Of a stretch of DNA of 64,000 nt, positions 45,370-54,443 are shown one piece after another. How positions within the stretch are numbered: position 1 is the first letter of the stretch; each line of letters starts with the position of its first letter. Under the pieces are notes generated by a model. It saw only the letters and a list, made by a program, of their open reading frames with translations. It made no database searches and had not been told where the DNA came from. The stretch covers positions 44,061 through 108,060 of the forward strand of contig JAAUUT010000002.1 of NCBI GenBank assembly GCA_012031035.1, given 5' to 3'. The stretch comes from Candidatus Altimarinota bacterium (GTDB lineage: Bacteria > Cyanobacteriota > Cyanobacteriia > Cyanobacteriales > Microcystaceae). The position numbers and the translations under genes were made by a program.

Positions 45370-45546
45370 ATGGCTATTTTCCGTCAATATATCGCTCCTT
45401 TCCTAATTTTAGTAGTTTTTTTAGTGGCTTTACTCGCTACTAGTGCCCGTATCTTCCTCCCTTCCGATATGGCAGCACCCGCACCGATCGAACCAACAAC
45501 CCAAACCGTTCAAAAATCCGCCGCTACTTCACTTAATGGGTCATAA
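45370..45546 (+). CDS. 58-residue single-pass membrane protein
   Basis: The frame reads MAIFRQYIAPFLILVVFLVA then LLATSARIFLPSDMAAPAPIEP and stops at 45544-45546. One strong membrane helix (residues 9-26) is followed by a Pro/Ala-rich tail. Its stop overlaps the likely start of the GNAT gene (ATG 45536) by 11 bases, which suggests coupling. Sequence style (SARIFLPSDM) looks like a conserved small cyanobacterial membrane protein, but I cannot name it. Confidence 0.6.
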   Translation: MAIFRQYIAPFLILVVFLVALLATSARIFLPSDMAAPAPIEPTTQTVQKSAATSLNGS

Positions 45547-46006
45547 TTTACCCGATGGATATCGGTTGCGAATGGGTTCGCACAAGGATAGAGCTTTGCT
45601 AACCGAGTTCATGGTTGTAACTTATCAAGAACTATTTCCCGATCGCCAGAATTTTTCTCATTTAGCTCAAACAGTTGAGAGTTATTTATCTTCGGATACG
45701 CCTCTGTGGTGGGTTGAATCTGCGCTATCGGTTCGGGTCGCTTGTTTGTGGATGGGAAATGCGATCGATCTGATCGGTGGCGATCGCTATGCTTATATCT
45801 TTCTCCTTTATGTTGCTTTTGAACATCGCCGTCGTGGTATTGCTAAAGCATTAATGGAACAAGCTCAAATTTGGGCAACTGCCAGGGGCGATCGCAAAAT
45901 TGGTCTTCAGGTTTTCTCCCACAACCAAATTGCACTTGACTTTTATTGCAATTTAGGGTATGAGATCCAATCATTTTCCATTAGTAAATCTATTGGAAGG
46001 GAATAG
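45536..46006 (+). CDS. GNAT family N-acetyltransferase
   Basis: About 156 residues from ATG 45536 (MGHNLPDGYRLRMGSHKDRA); an earlier ATG at 45443 in the same frame adds 31 non-family residues that belong to the overlapping small gene. The acetyl-CoA-binding motif A is FLLYVAFEHRRRGIAKALME, followed by GLQVFSHNQIALDFYCNLGY, a typical GNAT end. The substrate is unknown. Confidence 0.83.
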   Translation: MGHNLPDGYRLRMGSHKDRALLTEFMVVTYQELFPDRQNFSHLAQTVESYLSSDTPLWWVESALSVRVACLWMGNAIDLIGGDRYAYIFLLYVAFEHRRRGIAKALMEQAQIWATARGDRKIGLQVFSHNQIALDFYCNLGYEIQSFSISKSIGRE

Positions 46007-46170
46007 GTAACAGGCAACAAGAAATGAGGATTTAGACTGCTCCAATTCGACAACACTCAAACAGTTGTCTGTTGTCTCTTGCGCGGGGAGTTAAAATTAT
46101 TAGTTCTAAGTTCTTAGTTACCAAGAGCTAGGAAAATAAAATTGGGATTTGATGCGATAATCGATCGAGT

Positions 46171-46929
46171 ATGTACAATGATGACGATCTCAGTGTAATT
46201 GAATTAGAAGAGGAGCTAGATAGCGTCACAGATCCTTTGGAATCGGTGGAGTTGGAACCAGAAACCTCTCCCCCCGATCCAGAAGAAATGTTGGTCATGC
46301 TAACGAGCGACCAAACGCCACAGCGAATGCTGGCGGCGAGAGCGTTTTGCGAACTTCAAGACGAACGCGCCATCCCTCATCTGATCGATTTACTTATCGA
46401 TGTTTGCCCTTTAGTGCGGGTGAGCGCTGCTTATGCTTTGGGACGCAATACGAGTCCCGATGCCGTCGAACCCTTGATTGCTGCTCTCGATCGCGATTGG
46501 AATGGATACGTTCGCAAAGGGGTTGTCTGGGCGCTAGGAAATTGTCGCGATCGCCGTTCGGTTGCTCCTCTGATTCATGCCATCAAAACAGAAATTTCTG
46601 CGGTACGCCTTTGGGCTGCCAGCAGTTTAGCACAAGTCGCTAAACTTGAATACGAAGACATTATTTCTGCCCTTCCGCCATTAATTGAAGCCTTGCGGCG
46701 CGACCCGGTAGCTGCTATTAGAAGTAACTGTGCTTGGTCTATCGGACAGTTGTGTCGCGAATTGCCTTTAAATGTTATTTATGCCACTGCGATCGACGCT
46801 CTTTTAGAAGCTTTAGTAGAAGATGAAGATTTAGGTGTTAAAGAGGATGCTAAAACCTCTCTCTTAAAAGTTGGCGACCCTCGCGGTCTTCAAATGATTG
46901 AAGATTTGGAATTAGAAGGAATAATCTAA
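46171..46929 (+). CDS. HEAT-repeat protein
   Basis: 252 residues. An acidic start (about 45 residues with many Glu and Asp) is followed by six or so HEAT/PBS-lyase-type repeats, such as AIPHLIDLLIDVCPLVRVSA, AVEPLIAALDRDWNGYVRKG and SVAPLIHAIKTEISAVRLWA. Related cyanobacterial proteins include phycobilin lyases and scaffold proteins; no lyase-specific feature is visible. It precedes ubiX by 22 bases on the same strand. Confidence 0.85.
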   Translation: MYNDDDLSVIELEEELDSVTDPLESVELEPETSPPDPEEMLVMLTSDQTPQRMLAARAFCELQDERAIPHLIDLLIDVCPLVRVSAAYALGRNTSPDAVEPLIAALDRDWNGYVRKGVVWALGNCRDRRSVAPLIHAIKTEISAVRLWAASSLAQVAKLEYEDIISALPPLIEALRRDPVAAIRSNCAWSIGQLCRELPLNVIYATAIDALLEALVEDEDLGVKEDAKTSLLKVGDPRGLQMIEDLELEGII

Positions 46930-46951
46930 GAGAAATTATGAATGATTACTA

Positions 46952-47560
46952 ATGACAAAACCATTAATAGTAGGAATTAGCGGGGCTTCTGGCTTAATTT
47001 ATGCAGTACGAACCTTAAAATATTTGCTAGAAGCCGATTACGCGATCGATGTAGTCGCATCAAAAGCAAGCTATATGGTATGGCAAGCAGAAAGCAATAT
47101 CCGTATGCCGCCAGAACCAGATTTACAAGAGCAATTCTGGCGAGAGCAGGCAGGAGTCCCCCACAAAGGCAAGCTATGCTGTCACCGTTGGGGAGATGTG
47201 GGAGCAACGATCGCGAGCGGTTCTTTTCGGACTTTAGGAATGCTCGTCATTCCTTGTAGCATGAGTACAATTGCTAAACTAGCAGTAGGGATGAGTTCTG
47301 ACCTCTTAGAACGAGCGGCTGACGTACAACTCAAAGAAGGTCGTCCTTTGGTTGTCGTTCCTCGCGAAACTCCTTTTAGCCTGATTCATTTGCGCAATCT
47401 GACTACCTTAGCTGAAGCAGGCGCTAGAATAGTTCCGGCGATTCCTGCTTGGTATCATAACCCAAAAACTGTAGAGGATTTAGTCGATTTTGTCGTAGCT
47501 CGCGCTCTAGATCAACTAAATATAGATTGTATTCCCATAAATCGCTGGAAAGGACATTAA
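46952..47560 (+). CDS. ubiX: Flavin prenyltransferase UbiX
   Basis: 202 residues. FMN-binding GISGASGLIYAVRTL (near residue 8), ASGSFRTLGMLVIPCSMSTIAKLAVGM split over residues 88-115, and VVPRETPFSLIHLRNL are all diagnostic. It joins dimethylallyl phosphate to FMN to make the prenyl-FMN cofactor used by UbiD decarboxylases, in cyanobacteria for plastoquinone synthesis. Probably cotranscribed with the HEAT gene. Confidence 0.93.
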   Translation: MTKPLIVGISGASGLIYAVRTLKYLLEADYAIDVVASKASYMVWQAESNIRMPPEPDLQEQFWREQAGVPHKGKLCCHRWGDVGATIASGSFRTLGMLVIPCSMSTIAKLAVGMSSDLLERAADVQLKEGRPLVVVPRETPFSLIHLRNLTTLAEAGARIVPAIPAWYHNPKTVEDLVDFVVARALDQLNIDCIPINRWKGH

Positions 47561-47648
47561 AAATTATGAATTATGAATGATGAATTATAAATTTATTCAT
47601 TGTTCCTAATCTTTCCCCAATCGCTAGTCATCATCCACCAAAAGGACT

Positions 47649-48437
47649 ATGAGATTTATCATCCTATTACTATTGCTAGGTATCGGAATAGTTTTCTTTT
47701 TGCAAAATCAGCAACTAGTTACCTTAGTCTTTTTTGGAAATGTTGCTACGGTGACTTTGCCGATCGCGGTTTGGGTTTTATCGTTTATTGGGATTGGTGT
47801 CCTCACTAGCTTTTGTTGGCAAATTTTATCTTCTTTAGGTAGACCGTCATCTTCTCAAAGCTTTTCAGCACGTCAATCGCGACCTTATTCTTCTCCACCG
47901 CCATCGTCGCCTCGGATTCCTGAAATTCCCTCAGATAATAGACCGCCACAAGATTTTGCGCGATCGCCTGCTGCTTCTAATCGACAATCTAATGTCAATC
48001 CAAAGGATTATGAGGAAGAATGGGACGATTGGCAACTCGAACAACCTAAACGCGAACCCGTGCGCGAGTTTGTTCGTGAATTTCCCCGCGAACGCATAGA
48101 AATCGAACCAAAAGACGAACCTATCGACAATTCGGAGCGCATACCAGAAAATAGCGTTAATTCGGAGCGTACTTCACCAGAAGATAATACTAATCTTTTT
48201 GAGGTGCAACAACAACCCAAAACCTCTACTCGTACTGGTTCCGTTTATTCTTATGTCTATCGCGAACCCAAAGATAAACCAGAGAAAGAGCCACCGATAG
48301 AAGACAAGAAACCAGAGACCCAAGAAAAAAAGGGCGATCGCGTTTATGATGCTGATTATCGCGTGATTCGACCTCCCTATCAACCACCGCCAGAACAACC
48401 GAGGCGAAACATTGAAGACGATGAAGATTGGATATAG
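47649..48437 (+). CDS. LapA-domain (DUF1049) membrane protein with disordered tail
   Basis: 262 residues. Two N-terminal membrane helices (ILLLLLGIGIVFFLQNQQ; VLSFIGIGVLTSFCWQIL) form the LapA-type domain. The remaining 190 residues are low-complexity and rich in Pro, Glu, Arg and Ser, ending QPPPEQPRRNIEDDEDW. Probably a membrane-anchored envelope protein; role unknown. The preceding 90 bases contain the dispersed ATGAATTATGA repeat. Confidence 0.85.
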   Translation: MRFIILLLLLGIGIVFFLQNQQLVTLVFFGNVATVTLPIAVWVLSFIGIGVLTSFCWQILSSLGRPSSSQSFSARQSRPYSSPPPSSPRIPEIPSDNRPPQDFARSPAASNRQSNVNPKDYEEEWDDWQLEQPKREPVREFVREFPRERIEIEPKDEPIDNSERIPENSVNSERTSPEDNTNLFEVQQQPKTSTRTGSVYSYVYREPKDKPEKEPPIEDKKPETQEKKGDRVYDADYRVIRPPYQPPPEQPRRNIEDDEDWI

Positions 48438-48446
48438 AAAGATAAA

Positions 48447-49073
48447 ATGTCGATGTGCGAAACCCCTAATTACATAACGCATTACTACGACGAGGGAAGC
48501 GACATTTTGAAAAATATTTGTAGCTATTCCGACGAGGTAGCGAAGAAGTTTTTATCGAACCTTAAAGAGAGTGGCAAACGAACATGGCTGCATCCTGGTT
48601 ATCTTGAAGAACGTCGAAAAGTTGAAGCATGGCTTTACAATGAGTTTGTGAAGAAGGGCAAGAAACCATATCTCAAAAATCCACTTTATTTTGTCTTAGG
48701 CGAAAACGACGATTTTTTTCAAAAAAATGGCTTTTTTAGCAATGTAAATCCAGTTAAGTTACGTCTTCCATTATCTTTATTTACTAGCGACGCGATCTCG
48801 TTTACCTATCCTGATAGTATGCCAAGTTTAGCGATCGCAACAGAAACGACTGAGCGAGCTAAGCGATATCGCAAACCAATTCACGGTCAAGTTTTCACCC
48901 TAGAAGAAATCGCTGAAGTCGTTCGGAAATATGGGATGCCTGGCGATAAATGGAAAACTGAAGAATATTGGCGATACGATAGATTTGTTGAGGTGCAAGT
49001 TTGGGACGATCGACCTATTAAAGAATTTTTAAATTCAAAAATTAAGCAGCGATCGCATTCCCCAAAAGATTAA
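48447..49073 (+). CDS. Hypothetical protein, 208 residues
   Basis: Soluble, no family recognised. The pattern GSDILKNICSYSDEVAKKFL, RRKVEAWLYNEFVKKGKKPY and FYVLGEND-like (YFVLGENDDFF) is seen, then a C-terminal DRFVEVQVWDDRPI. It starts nine bases after the LapA-domain stop, so it is probably in that operon. Its 3' end overlaps coaX by 39 bases on the other strand. Confidence 0.7.
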   Translation: MSMCETPNYITHYYDEGSDILKNICSYSDEVAKKFLSNLKESGKRTWLHPGYLEERRKVEAWLYNEFVKKGKKPYLKNPLYFVLGENDDFFQKNGFFSNVNPVKLRLPLSLFTSDAISFTYPDSMPSLAIATETTERAKRYRKPIHGQVFTLEEIAEVVRKYGMPGDKWKTEEYWRYDRFVEVQVWDDRPIKEFLNSKIKQRSHSPKD

Positions 49074-49805
49074 ATGGGGATCGACAACGATTTCCCGTGC
49101 TAAGTTGGGAGCTTGTATTTTTAAATATCTAAATAATAAATTAGCATCGCCTCCGGTTAAGGCAATTTGACTGTCAGGAAAGTGCTTTAACCAATCGGCC
49201 AAGAAATCTTGAATTCCTGCTAATAATGTATAAACTACGCCGCTTTTAATGGCTTCTAGCGTGTTCGTAGCAAAGCGCTCTGGTAATTGTTCCGATAAGA
49301 TTACTTCGGGTAAAGCAGCCGTTTTTGTGGCGAGAGATTGTAGCTGCAATCCCAATCCTGGCAAGATTGCACCGCCAATTAAATGAAGATTTTTATCTGC
49401 TCCCGTAAAGGTTAGCGCTGTTCCCGCATCAATCACCAAACAAGGAAAGCCTAATATTGTCCCCGCACCCCATAAAGCCAAAGCGCGATCGATTCCCAGA
49501 GATGGATAAATTCCTGCTAGAGGAATCGAATTTAAGGTTACTAATTTGGCCTGGGGATATGTTTGCCAAAGAGCAGTTTGTGATGAGACGACAGAAGCAA
49601 TATAAATGGGGAGAGAAGAAACGCGATCGCGTAAAGAAAATGGCAAAATCTCTTTTAATAACTGCTCGTTGACAAAATTATCGTAAAAATGTTCGCTATC
49701 CCAAGCTTTGTGTAAGCTTTCTCCTTTAAACCAAGCCCAATGTAAGCGAGAATTACCGATCGCTAATCCCAACCAATCTCTTTGCTTAGTAAAATCCTTT
49801 GTCAT
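49035..49805 (-). CDS. coaX: Type III pantothenate kinase
   Basis: 256 residues. ASKHA-fold motifs: LAIGNSRLHWAWFKG at the start, GIDRALALWGA and VIDAGTALTFTGAD. It phosphorylates pantothenate, the first step of CoA synthesis. The 3' end overlaps the convergent gene at 48447-49073 by 39 bases. Confidence 0.92.
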   Translation of the reverse strand: MTKDFTKQRDWLGLAIGNSRLHWAWFKGESLHKAWDSEHFYDNFVNEQLLKEILPFSLRDRVSSLPIYIASVVSSQTALWQTYPQAKLVTLNSIPLAGIYPSLGIDRALALWGAGTILGFPCLVIDAGTALTFTGADKNLHLIGGAILPGLGLQLQSLATKTAALPEVILSEQLPERFATNTLEAIKSGVVYTLLAGIQDFLADWLKHFPDSQIALTGGDANLLFRYLKIQAPNLAREIVVDPHLIFWGMRSLLNF

Positions 49806-49940
49806 TAGTTTTTATCAGACTTAGCATTTTTCTAGTTATTTGAATAGCACTTCATTAAAAATTTATAAGGATGGGGAGAAATATGAAAGTTTTGTCAAGC
49901 TACTCTAATTTATCAAAAAAGTTATTAGTATGGATAACAA

Positions 49941-50447
49941 ATGTATGTAAACGAGGTAACAAAAGCAAGAAAAATTTTTACTATCGATACATTAGGCAAA
50001 GAAGGAATACAGGGATTGGGAACTTTAGGTGGTTCCTATAGTATCGCTTATGGAATCTCTGCTGATGGGTCTAAAATTGTTGGTTACAGTCACAACGACA
50101 GAAACGAAGAAGCTTTTTGTTGGGATAGTACCAAAGGAATGCAGGGATTAGGATATCTCAAATCCAATAAGGATGGTCGTTCTGCCAGTCAAGCTTATGA
50201 CATTTGTGCCGATGGTTCTAAAATAGTTGGAAAAAGCTACAACGGCACTTATACAGAAGCTTTCTATTGGGATAGCGCCAAGGGAATGCGTTCTCTTAAA
50301 TCTTTGCTGAGCAAAGATTTTGGGTTAAAATTAGCTGGCTGGACGCTAACAGAAGCAAGCGCTATTTCTGATGATGGTTTGACTATTGTTGGAAAAGGGA
50401 TCGATCCCCGTGGATTAGAAGAAGCTTGGATAGCGCGGTTGGAATAG
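49941..50447 (+). CDS. HAF-repeat protein, short
   Basis: 168 residues with HAF-type repeats: GLGTLGGSYSIAYGISADGSKIVGYS, split over residues 24-51, and SQAYDICADGSKIVGKSYN. Most HAF proteins are secreted and longer. A better ribosome site (GGAG six bases before ATG 49883) opens a second frame, MKVLSSYSNLSKKLLVWIT, which would join this gene if one A were removed near 49938-49940; this is a possible frameshift in the upstream part. Function unknown. Confidence 0.7.
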   Translation: MYVNEVTKARKIFTIDTLGKEGIQGLGTLGGSYSIAYGISADGSKIVGYSHNDRNEEAFCWDSTKGMQGLGYLKSNKDGRSASQAYDICADGSKIVGKSYNGTYTEAFYWDSAKGMRSLKSLLSKDFGLKLAGWTLTEASAISDDGLTIVGKGIDPRGLEEAWIARLE

Positions 50448-50475
50448 ATTAGTGACCAGAAGACCTCATTAGTTA

Positions 50476-50494
50476 GGGCGCACGCCTTGCGCCC
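50476..50494. repeat. GGGCGCA/TGCGCCC hairpin, copy 2
   Basis: Arms GGGCGCA and TGCGCCC identical to those at 30307-30325, here between the convergent HAF and alpha/beta-hydrolase genes. It could end both transcripts. Confidence 0.55.
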
Positions 50495-50523
50495 CTACAA
50501 TATAATTTTGTATTGATTAACTC

Positions 50524-51492
50524 TCAACTTGCGTTAATAATTTCTCGGATTGCTTCTACAATAATTTCTGGCTCGTCTATCCAAACAAAATGACTGCTAT
50601 TGGAAGCTTGTATCTGCTTGCAATTTGTTGATAGTTTAAGCAATTCTTCGTGCATTTTATCGCGCAGGCGATCGCCTGCTGCAATTGGCATATAAAAAGT
50701 CCCAATCGTTTGTTGAAAAAATGTTTTGGCTTTAATATTAATGATTGGAATCTTACTTAAATTATCTATCTGACTGACTTGACGGGCGCTTGCTTCTAAA
50801 TTCCACATTTCTCGCCACATCGTTAGCCAATGTTTGGGACGAAAAAAAGAACGTTTGACTTTTGCTAAAGTTTTTGAAGGAAATGTGCGCAATTGTGGCT
50901 TAATTAATTCAAATACTCCTAAATTTCCCAATATTCTGATTAATCCTAACGTAGCTCCCAGGGTTGAGATGGCAAAACCAGACATGAAAAAGAATTTGAG
51001 AATGATTAGTGAGAATGGCATTTTAAGCATTTCTTTTTCGTGAAGTCCATCGGTTAGCACAATTCCGATGACTTTTTCGGGAAAGCGATCGCAATAAAGA
51101 CGAACATTGTAACTACCAAACGAGTTTCCGACTAAAATATAGGGGGGTTCAATGTCTGCTTTTGTCAAAAGAATATCTAACTCTTTAATAATTTCTTCAC
51201 TACAACGGGGTTTAGGACTTAGATCGCTCCATCCATATCCAGCGCGATCGTAAATACAAACTCGCGTTATTTTAGCAATTTCTTCAATTAAAAAATCACC
51301 TTCTATACCCCCTAAACTATGGTCGATGATAACAGTGGGATATCCCTCTCCCTGGGAGTTTAAATGTAGTTTGTACCCCCCAACATCGATGAGTTGACCG
51401 GGTGGTTTATTGGTGCGATTTTCAATCAAAGTAGCAAGCAATTGATAACTTGTTGTCATCAATAAAAATATCCAGTCGCTCGGAATAGGCAT
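50524..51492 (-). CDS. Alpha/beta-hydrolase
   Basis: 322 residues. Motifs: IIDHSLGGIEGDF, then CIYDRAGYGWSDLSPKPR, then VGNSFGSYNVRLY (nucleophile Ser) and the C-terminal NSSHFVWIDEP (His). The start may be Met 12 (ATG 51459). Probably cytoplasmic hydrolase of unknown substrate. It lies 175 bases left of the integrated element. Confidence 0.85.
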   Translation of the reverse strand: MPIPSDWIFLLMTTSYQLLATLIENRTNKPPGQLIDVGGYKLHLNSQGEGYPTVIIDHSLGGIEGDFLIEEIAKITRVCIYDRAGYGWSDLSPKPRCSEEIIKELDILLTKADIEPPYILVGNSFGSYNVRLYCDRFPEKVIGIVLTDGLHEKEMLKMPFSLIILKFFFMSGFAISTLGATLGLIRILGNLGVFELIKPQLRTFPSKTLAKVKRSFFRPKHWLTMWREMWNLEASARQVSQIDNLSKIPIINIKAKTFFQQTIGTFYMPIAAGDRLRDKMHEELLKLSTNCKQIQASNSSHFVWIDEPEIIVEAIREIINAS

Positions 51493-51667
51493 AAATAAAA
51501 TTACAATTCCCGTAGAGTTTGAAACTCTTATCCCTATCTAATACACTTCATATTTTTGCAGGAGATAAGAGCCAACTACGTTCGCTTGCTCTGAACGTAT
51601 TTAGGCTAATTAGTTATTTTAAACCCTTAGCTGTTGACGATATAGTTTATCGCCTTATTTTGCTTAG

Positions 51668-51710
51668 GTTTTTGAGATATAATTAACGGGCTTGGAGGAA
51701 CTCAAACCCC
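51668..51710. other. Left attachment repeat (attL-like)
   Basis: Bases 51668-51698 are identical to 60431-60461, and the match extends to 51710 with two mismatches. The right copy is the intact tRNA 3' end; the left copy has drifted, so it is the duplicated fragment. The rest of 51493-51798 holds only att and arm motifs; no gene is seen. Confidence 0.88.
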
Positions 51711-51761
51711 AACATAAAAGTATAGATTCAGAGCGGGTTTTGGCAATCGAACATCTACTTT

Positions 51762-51781
51762 TGACTAGAATTTGACTAGAA
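51762..51781 (+). promoter_or_regulatory. Paired integrase arm-type motif, left end
   Basis: TGACTAGAA at 51762-51770 and 51773-51781, exactly 11 bases apart. The same motif recurs in pairs at the right end. This is the expected layout of arm-type sites bound by the N-terminal domain of a lambda-type integrase. Confidence 0.7.
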
Positions 51782-51798
51782 GTAGATTCATTAAAGAG

Positions 51799-53035
51799 AT
51801 GACCGATCGTTCGAGCCAGCCCAGCATCAAGGTAGGAACAGACAAAAAGATATTACGGCTACAGTTTTCGAGAAAAATTAGCCGTGAAGCATACGGGAAA
51901 AATCAGTTTTATAAATCATTAGGGCGATCGGATACACCAGAGAACCGCCGCTGGGCCGAGAATATCGCTCGACACATCCAACAAGACATCGATCATCCCG
52001 ATAATCTGTTTGACTTGACGCTTGAAAAATATCTAGGCATTAAAATAAATCTCGCTTCATCTCCATTGGTAGAAACAAAAGCAGAACTAACCATAGGCGA
52101 GTTATGGCTTGAATTTGCAGAATACAAACTCAAGACGAGACAGATACACCAAACAACCTATAAAACAACTTATATGAGGATGTTTTTCAACTGGTTGAAA
52201 CCCTATTTCAATAAACCTCTGTCTCGCGAATTAGCAGAACAAATCGTTTTTGAACTGTCACAAACAGTTTACAAGGGAAACCTGAAAAAGATGCTGGGCT
52301 TATTGGCTGAAGCCTGCGATCGTGCGGTTCATAATGAATGGATAAGCAAGAATTATTTTTTGGGTTGCGAGACAGTATCAAACCCTCAAAAAAATCCAAT
52401 CAATTAATAGAAGAAGACTACAAAGCTTTCAGCAAAGAAGAGAGAGACATTATCATCGAAACCTTTTATACATCGAATCGCAACAGGGAACGACAGGCAG
52501 CGCCGCTAATAGAATTCCTGTTCTTGACAGGATGTAGGATGGGAGAGGCTTTTGCTCTGAAATGGAATGATATTCGATTAGATAAAGGATGGATTGTTTT
52601 TGATGAGAGCTATTCATCAGAACTCAAAATCATCAAAGAGACTAAAACCAACGTTATTCGGATTTTTAGGCTAAAAACTATACTCGATTATTAGATTTGA
52701 TAGCTCGATTGAAAACAGATTCTTGCCTTGACAATGATTTTGTTTTCTTGTCTATTGATGGAGAAAAATACAACAGAGCCAAGTTAAATACAGTCTGGAA
52801 CAGTAGCTACAAGGAAAATCAAAGATACTATCCAGGAGTAGTAACAAGGCTAGCGAACGAGAAAAAAATCGGTCAATATTTAAAACCTAGTGCTACTCGA
52901 CATACTTTTATTACGATTCAAGCTCATCACGGAGCAGATTTAAAGCTACTAGCTGATTCTGTTGGCAACAGCGTCGATGTCATTTACAACCATTATTTAG
53001 GAGTAAATAAAGACGCTATTTTAATGGATATTTAA
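51799..53035 (+). pseudogene. Tyrosine recombinase (integrase), two one-base frameshifts
   Basis: The start is ATG 51799; an earlier TTG at 51772 overlaps the arm-type motif. The N-terminal arm-binding domain reads KILRLQFSRKISREAYGKNQ, then a core-binding domain. The frame breaks in the six-base T run 52356-52361; one more T gives NYFFGLRDSIKPSKKS. The catalytic domain follows with TGCRMGEAFALKWNDI (Arg I). A second break near 52673-52680 is cured by one base, giving the segment ending LLDLIARLKTD. The end has SATRHTFITIQ (Arg II) and YNHYLG (Tyr nucleophile). The second His motif is GNS, not GHS. Both breaks are one-base deletions. Confidence 0.85.
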
Positions 53036-53097
53036 AATTTGATTATTTAAATTGCTAGACACATATAATTGTTTTTGTACTCTCAAAAGCAATTGTT

Positions 53098-53454
53098 ATG
53101 CCTCAGACTCTACAACAACTTTACGGCGCGAATGCAGTTTTAAATGGAACCGTTTTAACAGTCGAGTTGACCAACTTCACAAACACAGGATTCGACCCTA
53201 CTAAACCCGAAAATCTAACCCCTGGCAAAATCGCAGCCGCGCATCTCAAATTCATGCGAGACAACAATAAAGGGGAGACGCTAGCCAATGACCCCGCGAT
53301 CGGTATCGTGGCTGATGAAGGGATAGGGCAAAAACAATTTATTGTCAGGGGAGAAGATCCCAACGCACAAGCTCAAATATCGATTCCCATCACGTTTAAC
53401 ATCTACACGCTTGATGAAGCTTCAGACTTCGATCCAGACAAGGTAATAGGCTGA
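53098..53454 (+). CDS. Element-encoded hypothetical protein, 118 residues
   Basis: Beta-rich and soluble, no family recognised. Visible: LNGTVLTVELTNFTNTGFDP, then DPAIGIVADEGIGQKQFIVRG. It overlaps the next gene by one base (TGATG), so the two are translated together. The style is compatible with a small structural or ligand-binding protein. Confidence 0.68.
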   Translation: MPQTLQQLYGANAVLNGTVLTVELTNFTNTGFDPTKPENLTPGKIAAAHLKFMRDNNKGETLANDPAIGIVADEGIGQKQFIVRGEDPNAQAQISIPITFNIYTLDEASDFDPDKVIG

Positions 53455-54407
53455 TGGCGCTCCAATGTGGCACGAGTAACGATGGCTGCCAAGGGAAAAC
53501 TGGCAAGTACCGAATCGAGTATACATTGCCCGATCCTTCCTACGTGCGATCGCGCTATGCAGGGGAGGTATGGCAAGAGTTTAAGGATGCGACTCAGAAT
53601 TTGAGGCACGAATTAATCCAAGAATCATTACCGTCGCAACCAGGGCAATGTCCAGTAAGATACAGATTTTTTACTCGCGCAAGAGTGAGTCCTACGAGTG
53701 CCTGGAGCAATCGAACCCTTACCATGCAGGCAAATCCTATAGGCCCAATTAAGCAATTGAGGCTTTTTTTGTTTTCGGGAGATGTGAGGCAAGACCAAGA
53801 ACTTACTTTCCTCTCTGGGCCGCCGCCTGATCGCTTTGTAGAAGGAAAAGCTAGTTTTGGAGAAGCTTGGCTGTATGTATTGGGCAAAAATCTTACTACA
53901 GGAGCAGATTTAGAAATTCGCTATAGTGCATCGGGTTCTGGGTTTGGGCGTAATACGATCGTTCGCGTTGAGTATTTAGGAATGCAACGAATTGATAATC
54001 TTCCAGACAACTGTTCTCCTGGCGGTTCGACTTGTACTTTTCGCGTCTTGGGAGCAAACAATGCTGTTATCTACTCAGAAAAACGTGCAGTTTGCCCAGA
54101 AGCCATTACCGTTCCTGAAGCCTATGGCTCGAACACTGATAACTTTGTCATCAGTAACAGCAGGCAAAATGTTCCACTGAAAATAGTCAACAGTGAAGCT
54201 AATAACCGCAAATCAACTTCTGTATTATTGGGCAACACAGTTATTAAAAAACTAGATTCTCCATTAGGGGCTAGCCTAATGCCCAGAGTTTGCTGGGACT
54301 GTACAGAAGATGAGAAATGTCCCGAAAATACGTGTAGTGTCGATTGTGGCGATCGCATTTGCTGCTACAACAGTCTGGGAATCTCGATTAAGGAAATCAG
54401 AAAATGA
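53454..54407 (+). CDS. Element-encoded Cys-rich hypothetical protein, 317 residues
   Basis: No family recognised. The chain has 13 Cys, including a dense C-terminal cluster (CWDCTEDEKCPENTC, then VDCGDRICCYN), which may bind zinc or form disulfides. The middle is beta-rich (RYRFFTRARVSPTSAW; LEIRYSASGSGFGRNT). No signal peptide is seen. It is coupled to the gene before it through TGATG and followed closely by the membrane protein at 54444. A virion or surface role is possible but not shown. Confidence 0.68.
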   Translation: MALQCGTSNDGCQGKTGKYRIEYTLPDPSYVRSRYAGEVWQEFKDATQNLRHELIQESLPSQPGQCPVRYRFFTRARVSPTSAWSNRTLTMQANPIGPIKQLRLFLFSGDVRQDQELTFLSGPPPDRFVEGKASFGEAWLYVLGKNLTTGADLEIRYSASGSGFGRNTIVRVEYLGMQRIDNLPDNCSPGGSTCTFRVLGANNAVIYSEKRAVCPEAITVPEAYGSNTDNFVISNSRQNVPLKIVNSEANNRKSTSVLLGNTVIKKLDSPLGASLMPRVCWDCTEDEKCPENTCSVDCGDRICCYNSLGISIKEIRK

Positions 54408-54443
54408 CCATAATATGGGCCTTTTAGCTAAGGAGATTTAAAA

